Part shown: positions 45,908-56,600 of the stretch, piece by piece
How positions within the stretch are numbered: position 1 is the stretch's first letter
How the letters are laid out: the number at the start of each line of letters is the position of its first letter
Origin: Leidyana gryllorum EB-2025a
Lineage: Eukaryota > Apicomplexa
Direction of reading: 5' to 3'
DNA length: 64,000 nt
Assembly: GCA_048772705.1 (NCBI GenBank)
Contig: JBLWGC010000115.1
Location: 62,001-126,000 of the forward strand
Position numbers and translations under genes: made by a program
The notes under the pieces: model-generated
Told to the model about the DNA's origin: nothing
Database searches by the model: none
Seen by the model: the letters and a program-made list of their open reading frames with translations, nothing else

Positions 45908-47366
45908 ATGGAGAGTTTTCGGTTTGTGAAGAAACGGGGTGAGGGGACATTTGCCGAAGTGTGGGAGGTAGAGGACAGGGAGAGCGGCCTCCGCGCGGCG
46001 CTGAAAATCCTCAAGAAGAAGTTCACGGGGGTATTCGAGGTCTTCCAAGACGCCGAGTTTGTGACATTGTGTCAATTCTCGTGCCGATGGGGCTGCAACG
46101 ACCTGACCTTGGACCGCGCCAAGTCCCATAGGGGCGACAAGCCCTTGTTGGGACGCTTCGGTGGTCTTGGCGGGAAAGGCTCTGCACTGTTCCATCCGCA
46201 TTTAACCGGAATGTACGACGCTTTCTTCGAGCCACGAGACGGAAGAGTCGTGTTTGTCCTGGAGCTTCTTGGTCAATCGCTCCTGGACGAGATCATGGAA
46301 CGCAAAGCCGAGCGTTCTAGAGCTCAACTCAATCAATGGCGCTACCCCCTATCGAACGGAGAGCGGACGTCGCGAATTCCGAAGCAGCCCACGACTTTGT
46401 TTCATGAGGGCGAAGTTAGGATTTTGCTGTTCCAGATCTTAAGTGGGATCAATGACTTGCATACCCGTGGAATATTTCATCGGGATATCAAACCAGAGAA
46501 CATCCTTTTCCATTTGCCTCCTGAGGAGGGAAAACGGCCCGTTCCGCTTCGCCTAAAGCTTGCTGATTTTGGCTCCTGTCAGTTCAGCGATCGTCAATCA
46601 CTGGAAGCGGAACTGGCAGACGATACTCCAACCACTCGAAACAGTGAGGGAGGCTGTTCCCCGCCGCCGCCTCCGGCACATCGTCATACAGCGTACACCG
46701 AGTATATAGCAACGCGATGGTATCGCAGCCCAGAGTGTCTTTTGACTGCTGGGCATTATGGACCCTCTATGGATCTGTGGGCTTCTGGGTGTGTGGCGAT
46801 CGAGCTTCTGACTGGTCAGCCGTTTTTCCCTGGCCAAAACGAGACTCACCAACTTCAGCTGATCCACGAGATGTTTGGTAAGTACTGGGAGCACCCGCCT
46901 GGGGCAGTGACGTTTATCGTGATTCTCCTCAGGAACTCCGTCGAGGACTGAAGTCGAGCGACATATCGGACCCATAGGGTCTCACGTGGCACAAATTGCG
47001 AGTTTTGCGACGAACGAGGTAGAGTGCAGTATCAGACGGTCCAATTCGCGCACGTTATGGAAGAAGTCTGAGGACGGCGTCACTACGTCCACAGGGAGTG
47101 AAGACGAGCCGCTGCTGAAGACAAAGTTTCTTCAGCGTCGGTTGTTACGTCGACAGTCTCTTGTGGCTCCACCGCCTCCGACGTTCCCCAGTGTTCGCCA
47201 CTGGCAGGAGAAAGTGGTGCCAAACATCAACAGGGGGGAAGTTTCAGACTCCTTATCGGATTTGCTTCATCGCTTGCTCGCCTATTACCCGTCACAACGC
47301 ATCAGCGCAGCCGATGCTCTACACCATCCCTTCTTCTCAGACCTTTCTTCGCGGAGATGTTCCTGA
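45908..47366 (+). CDS. MOK/MAK-type (RCK family) protein kinase
   Basis: Exons 45908-46877 and 46933-47366 (55-nt intron); 467 aa. GTG 45803 is in frame, but ATG 45908 is the first ATG. Motifs: glycine loop RGEGTFAEV, ALKILKKKF lysine, FHRDIKPENI, DFGSC, activation loop TEYIATRWYRSPECLLT, then DLWASGCVAIELLTGQPFFPG. DFGSC plus T-E-Y plus RWYRSPECLLT is typical of MOK and related MAK/ICK kinases, which act on cilia and flagella. A ~45-residue insertion lies in the N-lobe between helix C and beta-4, and a Ser/Arg-rich insertion lies in the C-lobe before the last helices (SDLLHRLLAYYPSQRISAAD). Perkinsid zoospores are flagellate, so a flagellar role would fit; that is inference. Confidence 0.85.
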
Positions 47367-47406
47367 CCACCAAGTTTCGCCCAAGTCCGTAAAAAATTCC
47401 ACCGTA

Positions 47407-49315
47407 ATGGAGCCTGCCGAGCTTCCTAGACCAGATGCTGCGAAGCTCAGGAGTACAATAATAGAGGAGGTATGTAATGCTGAGAGCAGTCTGGTACTCA
47501 AAAAATCCTTCAGCTGTGTCAGCAATGTGTGGTCGATGTATTTGAGGCTCAACACAATGATGCTAATGAAGATTTGGACACATTGTTAGGTCAATTAGCG
47601 TCGGCCATTAATATCCAGCACTGGTATCACCCCGATAAACGGAAGACAATGCACTGGTTACCCAGCGATCCCTACTATCTCCAAAATTACGCCAGGTGCG
47701 TTGGCCTACATCCTATTGAGCGCTGAAAAAGGGTGCCTCCTTCCACAGATGGAAGGACTTCTTATTATTGGAGGCGCAGTCCATGCTGACTGTGACCAGT
47801 CAACTCACAGCCTTCGAGCTTCGCTCTTTGATTCTGAGCCGGGGTGACCATATATTGAACGAGTTGCAGAGAACTGCGTTGGCCGCGTATGGTGATGCAC
47901 TTCTTCGCAAGTTTGCCTCCCGGTTGCACATCGAGGCCGAAGTGATGGACAAACTCCTGAGTGTTTATGCCCAGAACACTGCTGAGGGAGAACTCGCCTC
48001 ATTTCTTCCGTCAGAAACGGGTATAGGCTTCATTTTGAGGGACCGGGGAGGTGCTGCGGAGGAAGATCTCGGCATCATTTCGTTTGATTGCATAACAAAT
48101 ACACGAGAACCAGACCATATGATCAAACTGCTCACTCTCAAGTCCATCTTCAGTCGACAGCTCCCCAAGATGCCTCGCGAGTATATAGCCCGACTGACTT
48201 TTGACAGACACCACTACAGCTTCTGTCTGTTAAAGAAGAACAAAGTTATCGGCGGAGTATGCTTTCGTCCGTTCTTTGCGAAAAAGTTCGCTGAAATAGT
48301 GTTCTTGGCCGTCACGAGCACCGAACAGGTCAAGGGATATGGTACCCGCTTAATGAATCACCTGAAGGAGTTCGTTAGACATCGCGGTATCGAGTGCTTC
48401 CTCACATATGCGGACAACTTCGCTCTCGGCTACTTCCGTAAACAAGGTTTCAGCTCGAGGATCAGTCTGGACAAGAGCCGTTGGGGGGGATACATCAAAG
48501 AGTACGATGGGGGTACCCTCATGGAATGCCATATCTGCCCCCATATAAACTATCTACAACTGGGAGAGATTTTTATCAACCAGAGACGCCAAGTCCACCA
48601 AGCTATGCGACTAATCAAAACCCTTTCGGTTCATTCTGGCGCGGCTGTTTGGACCTCGGCGCAGCTTAGGCCCCCTTCCGCTCCGAAACAGGAAGGTGCG
48701 ATGGTTGTCAAAGAGGAAGAGAAAGCGATAGAGGAAGGGGTGATGCAGATCGATCCGGCCAGCATCCCCGGCTTTGTCGAAGCAGGGTGGACACCGGAGT
48801 TAAATCTGCAGCGTAAAAAGTAAGAGTTGAAGCTCCTCGGCATATGACTGACAATTCCTTCTTCTCAGAGATCCGCTCCCCTTAAATGAACAGATATTGA
48901 AAGTCATAGAGACCATGAATGGGAATGAAAGCGCATGGCCCTTCCGCAAACCGGTCACACGAGCGGAAGCTCCTGACTATTTGGATCATATAAAACAGCC
49001 TATGGATATCAGTACAATGCGCAAAAACGCACGGAATAAAGGTATGATCGAGATGATAATACGGCTGGGCGGCGATACACAACACTTCTTCCTTCAGTAT
49101 ATAAGAGCAAGGCTGAATTCGGCGCCCACTTGAAATTGATGTTCGATAACTGCCGATTCTATAATCAAGCGAACACAATTTGGTATAAACTGGCAGATGA
49201 GTTAGAAGCGTAAGTGGTGGCTGTCCAAATCCCAAATAGCTGCCGGTTCCTTCAGAGCAATTTGGCCAAAATATTTGGACATAGAGGAAACGTGACAGTG
49301 GTCAAGCAATTGTAA
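47407..49315 (+). CDS. GCN5: GCN5-type histone acetyltransferase with bromodomain
   Basis: Catalytic subunit of SAGA/ADA-like complexes, acetylating histone H3. Exons 47407-47469, 47514-47695, 47749-48819, 48869-49041, 49098-49209 and a last exon from 49256 or 49258; introns 44, 53, 49, 56 and 46 (or 48) nt. Product 546 aa (stop 49293-49295) or 552 aa (stop 49313-49315). The GNAT core has KKFAEIVFLAV (catalytic Glu) and the acetyl-CoA loop QVKGYGTRLMNHLK, followed by YADNFALGYFRKQGF and WGGYIKEYDGGTLMEC, as in GCN5. A bromodomain follows: WPFRKPV, YLDHIKQPMDISTMR, then YKSKAEFGAHLKLMFDNCRFYN across an intron. The two possible last acceptors (CAG, then CAGAG) give different tails; the longer form ends on the next gene's start codon. 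Confidence 0.9.
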
Positions 49316-49607
49316 TGGCTCAGAAACCGTTGACTAAGAAGCCCGGGACGCCCACCAGCGCCACCAAGAGGAAGAATGCCCCCAAGAAGCCAACCGCACC
49401 ACTCAATCATGTGGTCAAGAAGCTGAGACCGGTATGTTTTAGACTTCGCACACACGGGTATAACGTGGATGGTAGGGTGTCAAACCAGTTGGTATAAAGG
49501 CAATCGAGGGGCAGGTGGCCGGGCTGGCTGCTGGAAACAATGAGTACATGAAGATTGTGAAGCCTGGGGTGGGCACCTTAACGAACAAGAAAAGAAAGGC
49601 TACCTGA
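49315..49607 (+). CDS. Small lysine-rich protein, unknown
   Basis: Exons 49315-49431 and 49476-49607 (44-nt intron); 82 aa. The N-terminal half is Lys/Pro/Thr-rich (MAQKPLTKKPGTPTSATKRK...) like a histone-H1-type or nucleolar tail. The second half is more ordered (GVKPVGIKAIEGQVAGLAAG) and ends KKRKAT. I do not recognise the family. The start codon overlaps the longer GCN5 stop codon by one base (TAATG), or lies 19 bp after the shorter one. The stop is 2 bp from the convergent CNNM gene's stop. A very short gene is supported by a clean intron and frame, but the function is open. Confidence 0.6.
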
Positions 49608-49609
49608 GT

Positions 49610-51897
49610 CTAGTGGCTGGAGAAGAGGAGATCAGGATGTCGATCCTCCAAGTTGTCGCTGGGAATCGTGCACAATCTGTTCTGATTTGGAGAGGGTCCC
49701 CCTAGTTTGATTGAGCTCTGCGCCTGTTTGGCGGCAGCAATTCCTACAGCGTTCTTCAGACCTTTTCCAGACTGGCTGCGAAGCGGACCGCCACCATACG
49801 AAACAGCGTTCTTCATCGTTGTTGGGAGTCCCCTCTCAACGTCACTCTCACTGTTGCGTCTGGGTCGGTCACCAACATCTTCTCTTGCATTGTTATTTTC
49901 ACCCTCGCTTTTGCGACTCACAAATGCCGCCCCACCACCCTCGCACGAATCCGTCTCATCAATCAGCCGTCGTTGGAGATCCTGTAGGCGTGGGCCCAAA
50001 GCCTTGTTGGTGCTCGGACGGACGTCGCGAATCTTCCGTACATTTCGTGCCAGAAGAAGAACGTCGCCCTCTTGTGCTGCGGAATCCAATGGTCGTCGCA
50101 CACTGTTCATGCGCGGGCCACTTGCCGCGCCTGTATTTCCCATCACATTGCTAGTAGATCCGGTCAGTGCTCCTCCGATCGCTGTAGTGGTCTTCTGTAC
50201 CAGGACGCTTGGGCTCCAAGTGTAGTCACTAGAGTCAACTGACAAAGACCGTCCCACGTTCTTTGATGGTATTAGAGTGGATGTGTAGTTATCAAATTCA
50301 TCATAGATCTCTTCTTGGATCAGCTCTTCGATCACGTCCTGATCAGAACTCAGTGCCTCGCTCAGCTGCTGTCGCTCACCTCTAGAGTTGCAATTCCTAG
50401 CAGTCGATTAGGTCCGCAGGGACCATCGTCAGGAACCTCGGGAAGTTGCCAAGCTTGCATCTGCCACTCTGGGTTGGTTGTAACGAAAGCCATGTGTCGT
50501 CCCCGCTGAAATTCGTTCAAGAGATCATAGAGCTGCAGGTTAGGCAGACAAAAGACGGGCATTCGACCTGTCTTCATGATGTCTCCTACGCGCACCACTT
50601 CTGCGGCGACGATCAAATGACGCATTTCCGGTCAGATCAATTCAGCGGCTCCTTACCTTCATTCGACTCGAAAACGATGAGAGATTTGACTAAAAGTAAT
50701 CCCTTGACATTGTGTCGATGATTCTTATATATGGGTATGCGCGAATGCCCCTTCTACAGAGCAGTCGATTCAATCTTCGGGTCACTGTGAGAATGATGGA
50801 CGACTCACCTCCAGAATCTCTCTTCGTAATTCGCTGGTGACGACTGTATCCCACTCCTGGCAGAGAGCATGGAGGGGGTGCAGATTATCCGTGGGACTCA
50901 CGAGCATATACACGTCTGACAAGGGAACCATGATCTCGCGCACATGTTTTGTGGCCAGATCCAGGGCGCCTTCGATCACTACGACTTCATCCGCCCCCAA
51001 AGCTGAGTCCAATGCGACTGGAGACCCCCACTAGCAGTACGTCTCTCCCACAAAGCTCTCTTACCGTCACCCTGCAGTGCGTAGTCCTCGTGCAAGTCCC
51101 CCTGGGCTCTATTACCCTTTTGATGTAATCGTATCAATGCTTTCAGATGCGAACGGGCATAGAAAGTCTGTTCCGTGTGACCTGGCGAGCTATTTATTTG
51201 GGGTATTATAGATGAGGTATTCTCACCAAGAATAGCATCGAGTATTCGGGCGATTGGCCAGGACAGCAAGTAAAAGGCGACGATCAGAAGGTTAACCAAC
51301 GGGAGCGATTTCTGTATTGGGTCGGGTCGAGTCGAGGATAGTCTCACATGCTACGGCCTACCATCACGATTGGAATTTGCCATTTCCCAGTACACAGCGC
51401 TTGTGGTAGAATTTCACCAAACAAGAGAATAGCAGACACAGAGAGGAGCACTGCCATGTATTCTGGAACACATTTGTTCAAGAAGAGCGGAAGTGCCTCC
51501 ATGGCGATGGCGTTTGCCAAGAGTAACGTAACAAGTAACAGATGATGCTGACTGAGTATCCGTTCCAGCCGTGCAGCTCTGAGTGTGTCAAGATCTCTGC
51601 GGGTCAGCCTCTCTCGGGCGCGACTCACTGATTACGCTCCTCTTGAGTCCCCTCTTCCATTAAAACTTTGAGCTGAATGGGATCGATAGACAATAGGCCA
51701 ACGGTCATTCCAGATGCAAAGCCTGCAAACGCGACCAGGAAGATTGACACTCCAATATTATAAGCAGTAGCATGTTCCTCCAGAGCTCCGCCCAGAATAT
51801 GCTCGATTCTATCGGTCGGATCAGGTGTGACCGCGGATCTTATATGTGCTGCCCTCACTGCTGCAGCGAATACGAGTGCCCGCATCATCATTGGCAT
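49610..51897 (-). CDS. CNNM/Mam3-type CBS-domain membrane protein
   Basis: Seven exons: 51897-51629, 51596-51362, 51311-51065, 51017-50809, 50753-50657, 50600-50380, 50338-49610; introns 32, 50, 47, 55, 56 and 41 nt; 668 aa. A signal-peptide-like start (MPMMMRALVFAAAVRAA) and a DUF21/CNNM transmembrane region come first (SIFLVAFAGFASGMTVGLLS, HHLLLVTLLLANAIAMEALP, EILPQALC, LLIVAFYLLSWP). A CBS pair follows: VREIMVPLSDVYML, SRIPIYKN, VKGLLLVKSL, VGDIMKTG, HMAFVTTN, and LLGIATLEDVIEELI across an intron. The long C-terminal tail is low complexity. CNNM proteins handle Mg2+ or related divalent cations at plasma-membrane or vacuolar membranes. Family assignment is strong; the ion specificity is not shown. 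Confidence 0.88.
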
Positions 51898-51941
51898 CTT
51901 TGATTGGGCCAGCCCTATCTGGGCTCCCGAAAAATTAGAGT

Positions 51942-53597
51942 ATGAGTTCACGGGTGGACTTGCTGCTGCGAGAGAGGCAACGTAACTGGCTGGGAGGCTT
52001 CTTGGGGTCCACCCTACGCTTGGACTTGAGTGACAGAATTGCGATTGTGGGAGCCTTGTGGGACCTCAAAGATAGAACCACGCAATGGACAAATTCTAGT
52101 ATCAAGGGATTCTGCGAGCTTGTGCAGAGTGACGACGACTACAAGCCTCCCTCTGAGATCAGCAGCTTGCTAGACTGGGTGGTGGAGTGGCTTGCTGGTG
52201 ACTGTTGGCAACCCGTTGAAGAATGGGTCACTCCAACGGAAAATGCGAGACCGGTCAGAGGAGTCACATCTGCGAGATTGATAGGAGAAGTGTGCAGGGC
52301 TGCCAAAACCTTGGAAGGTCAGCTCGATCTCTATCCTATTTTCATGGGAGCAGCCTGGCGCGGCATAGTCAAGTCTTTCCTCAAGGAACCCGCCTCGCCA
52401 AGACGGGATGGCCCAGCAGATGCGATCTACCAGACCTGTATGAAAGAGTTTGGAACTACACCCTCCAAAGCCTTTGGCCGCCTAACCTTCCTGCAGAGAG
52501 TGGGACTGGCAGCTCTCATCCCACAAAAGGACGACGCACTTAGTCTGGCACAGTATTGCATCGCTGAGGTTTTGGGAAAATGGTCCTATGATTTCCCTCT
52601 ATGGTTAGAAGCGGTAAGTGACTCATTCACTCTCTGCCCGGGTATCAGAAATCATCACAGATTTGGCAACCTGAGGGAGCCGAGAGAGTCCGTCAACTGG
52701 TCGCATCGGGAACAAACAAATACAATTCGAAGGTACCAGACGGGCTCAATGATCCTTTGCCTCATATGGTGGACTTGGCCACCCAAGAGGCTATAGAGGG
52801 GTCTCGTGAGAGACATAAGCACGGCGCTGCACTATATTTAGACCGGGAAAAGCTGCGTACTCGACTTTCAGAGAGGAGAGCCGAAGTGTTAGAACTGCTC
52901 AAAGCCGACAAAGACACTGCTGTGGAGCCCGGGGATGAGAGAACCTCCGCATTGGCCAAGGAGCTCAACACCAAACTCGAGGATTTGGACGCAGCCCTCA
53001 GTGCTCTGAACGGCTTGCGGATCCCTGACCTCCTGGTTTCAGTGGGATGTAACACACAAGCCTTGACCAAGGCGTGGAAGAGCCTCAACGAAGCCCCTAA
53101 GGACGGAACCATCAAAGACCAACAGCGATGGAAGATCCTGCACGCAGAGATGGTGTGTCTCTGCAAGGTGAGTGCCCACCCTTTTGGTCCGTGACACATG
53201 AGTCGCTCCTGAAACGCAGGCTGTTGCCGACGAAAGAGTTCGAGACTTCTTGCTGGCACCCACTGCAGCCACAGACCTGGCGGAATTTGGAGGGAAGCTT
53301 AAGTTTGACCACGGTGTTCCACCAGGTTTGGATGGCTTGCTGGAGTGTTTGAAGGCTGTGGGAGAGGGAATGTTTGGTAGCCTAGTAATGCTGGTAGTTG
53401 AGCTTCGGGACGACGGGGTTGCGTATGACAACAGTCAAGCCTGTCCATTATGCGTCAAAGGCCTAAAGCGGTGGGGTGTGGGTCAGCAAATATACACTGT
53501 AGCTGGCCCTCAACTTTGGCAGCGAGAGAAAGTAGTCTGGGATCCTGAACTCAGAGCAGAAAGTCTGAGAGGCTCATTGTTCTATTACCTCAAATAG
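51942..53597 (+). CDS. Uncharacterised protein with C-terminal deaminase-like domain
   Basis: Exons 51942-52613, 52649-53167, 53220-53597; introns 35 and 52 nt; 522 aa. The first ~380 residues are helical and unrecognised, with a coiled-coil-like stretch (LSERRAEVLELLK...LNTKLEDLDAALSAL). The C-terminal ~140 residues show the cytidine-deaminase pattern in the right order: HAEM (residues ~391-394; zinc His and proton-shuttling Glu in the family), a strand MLVVELRDDG, then ACPLCVKGLKRWGV (the family's PCxxC motif with Ala for Pro). The second exon ends just after HAEM. The spacing and helix after CxxC fit a CDA-fold enzyme. The substrate, nucleotide or nucleic acid, cannot be told. The start is 44 bp from the divergent CNNM start, and trehalose-phosphate synthase begins 9 bp downstream. 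Confidence 0.65.
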
Positions 53598-53606
53598 TAT
53601 TTTTGT

Positions 53607-56600
53607 ATGTCGTCAACCGATCCTGCCTCCCGCCACTGGGAAAGGTTTCTCAAGGCTGCTACACACAGAGAAGAGGCGGCTGCGTCTACTGAACCTGACT
53701 CACAACAGGCGGTGACTCAACCCGAAAACGCGCTGACTACGAGCTATGAAGTTCGGGTTTACTTCAGAGTGGCTATAAATACCGGCTTTGGGCAGAAGGT
53801 CTCTGTTGTTGGAGGATGGCCGAAACTGGGCGACTGGGATCCCGCCAAAGCTCTGCCATTGACCACTACCGACGAAGTATTCCCCGTGTGGTTTAGCCGC
53901 GAACCTGTTTATTTACCGTTGAAACAACCCATATATTACCAGTATGTGGTCGTCAGTGACCAAACAGGAGAGGTCATAGCATGGGACACACATGGGCAAA
54001 GCCGCAAGATCCGACCAACAGGATATGAAATGACTATCGAAGATGATGAAGGTTTGTATCGTGCATTGACACGTGGGGGCGGCGGGGGCCACGCTAACGC
54101 GCACCTGAGGTCACCGCTCTTTCGAATGCGCGATCAGCAGGTGGCAGCGCTAATACAGCCTTCTCCAAGACCACCCTCCGCCCCTTGGTCCTCGTCTGAC
54201 GCTTTCGACAGTCGGATCTCAGAGACACCAAAAGCCGCTCGCCGCTCCAGGACTGGCACAAGTCTCGCTACTTTCCTGGTGAGTCTTAGTGAATGCTACT
54301 GATGGAAATGGTGTGCGTTTGCCGCTCCGTGTTTTTAATGCGCTCCGGTCTGCGAGACAGGCTGATGCGTCAAGCTAATCACGCACAGTGAGTCGATTCT
54401 GGAAGCTCAGACTGACCTAGGAGTCCGATGCTGGCTGCGTTGAATGTGATATATATTTATGGCTGCCCGTTTGGTCGAATGCTGCAATAGCACCTCCATT
54501 GAGCTGCTCACTTCAGTCCTCGCAGAACAATGGTGAGAATCCGCACACCAGCGACAATGTGGAGGGAAGGCCCGAAGTTGCCTCACCTCGTGTTGGTACC
54601 CCAGCATTGCAACCTATCAACTCTAGCGGAGTGGCGGGCCCCCGGCCAATCACTTCCTCCTCTGGGAGCATCCTCAACCCTCGACCGAGTACCGACGCTC
54701 TCAGAAATTTGGACGATGTCAAAATGGTCTCCGTCGACGCTGCCACATCACCCACTGTGGATGCTCTGGAGGCGATAAAGAAGCTGCGAGAGACCGAAGT
54801 GGAAGCTTCTTTCAATCGGGACGACACCATCATTGTCGTCAGTTTCGAGCTTCCAGTACGGGTAGAGCGGATAAGATCATCGGTCGAAGAGTGTGAAGAT
54901 GATGGAGCTTCGACCCGCCGCAGCTCGCACCGAAGTAGTCTCCGTGTGGTACCCTCAAACGTAAGTGTTAATCTTGTGGTGGTTGGGAGCATTTCGCCTT
55001 GTCATCTACAGTCACTCTTGCTTCCCGGTTTGCATCGGATTCGGGACGCGTTCAAGTGCCAAGTCAAGTTTGTGGGCTACTCCGGGATCACGACTCGCGA
55101 CGACTATGAACAGGAGGAGATTCGAGCTTTACTCGAGGAACACGACTGTTATCCTGTATTCCCATCGGCGGATGACTTGGATTCTTACCTCTCTTTCTGT
55201 AACCATCATCTCAGTCCCCTTTTCCACAGTGTCATTGATCTCGACAATCGGTAGGGCGGTAATTATTCTCCTGATTTACTCTCGGCTGGCAGACAAGAAC
55301 CCTTCAGTCCAGAAGCGTGGACGACCTATCAATCGATCAACAAACTGTGGGTTTCTGAGGCTGTCGTTCATTACAACACAGATGCGGATGTCTTCTGGGT
55401 CCACGATTACCATTTAATGTTGGTGCCTCAAGTAAGCTCACTACTCCCCGGTCGGCAGAAATGATGTCCCCCAGTATATAGCCAGAAAATACAAGAGAGC
55501 TAATATCGGCTTCTTCTTACATGTGCCGTTCCCAAGCTCAGAACTCTTCCGTTGCTTACCGGTCCGTGGAGAGGTGAGTGACTGTGTTCGAGTTGACCGA
55601 CATCTGTCTGCTCCCTGCCAGATTTTGCGAGGGTTACTCTGTGCGGACCTGGTGGGTTTCCATTTCTTCGAGTACGCTCGACACTTTTTTGTCGCGAACA
55701 AGCGCCTTCTGGGTCTGGATCATAAATTCCGCCTCGGCGGTTTCCTGGGAATCGAGTATGGCGGTCGGAACGTAATGATAAAGATCAGCCATGTTAACGT
55801 GGAGTATAACGAGCTGCAACAGAGACTGGAGAGTCGTAACGACATCCAAGAAGTGGCTCGCAAACTGAGGCAGACATATGATGGCAGATATATAGTCGGC
55901 GCAATAGACCGCTGTGACCAATTGGCTGGACTTATGCTCAAGCTCCAAGGATTTCATAACTTCCTGAACAATTTCCCATATGCAAGAGGGAAGATTGTTT
56001 TGATTCAATATGCATATCCAACCCGTCAGCCGTTGAGGGATGCCATGCGGATAAGCAATGACCTCACCATGTTGGCGAACAAGATTAATTCGGAGTTTGG
56101 ACCGGAACCGCATGTTATTTTACGACTGCAAACAGTCTCTCCGGAGGAGAAGTATGGAATTCTTCTAGCGGCAGATTGTCTCATGGACACATCGATTCGG
56201 GATGGTTTGAATTTGGTGAGATTCACAGTGGCATTCGAGAATCTCTGAAACGTTCTCCTCTCCCCCTCCCCCAATCAGTTGGCTTTCGAGTACATTGGCT
56301 GTCGCAAGAATCGTCCCTCTCATCTGATACTGTCAGAGTTTACCGGATGTTCACGGACCATTGTGAGCGCCACTCGTATAAATCCTTGGCAGTTGGAGGA
56401 TATTGCAAACGCTTTGGATCGTGCTATGAGTACCCCGGCCGAGGCCCTCAAGGAGCGTTGGGCTCGCGATCATCTGTATCTGTCGCAGCACAGCCTTCGG
56501 CAGTGGGCCGGCGACTTCCTGGCTGACTTACAGCGATCAAAGAAGAACGCATCGGCTGTCTATATGCAGTGTGGGTTTGCCTCGACCTTCCGAGTTTTGA

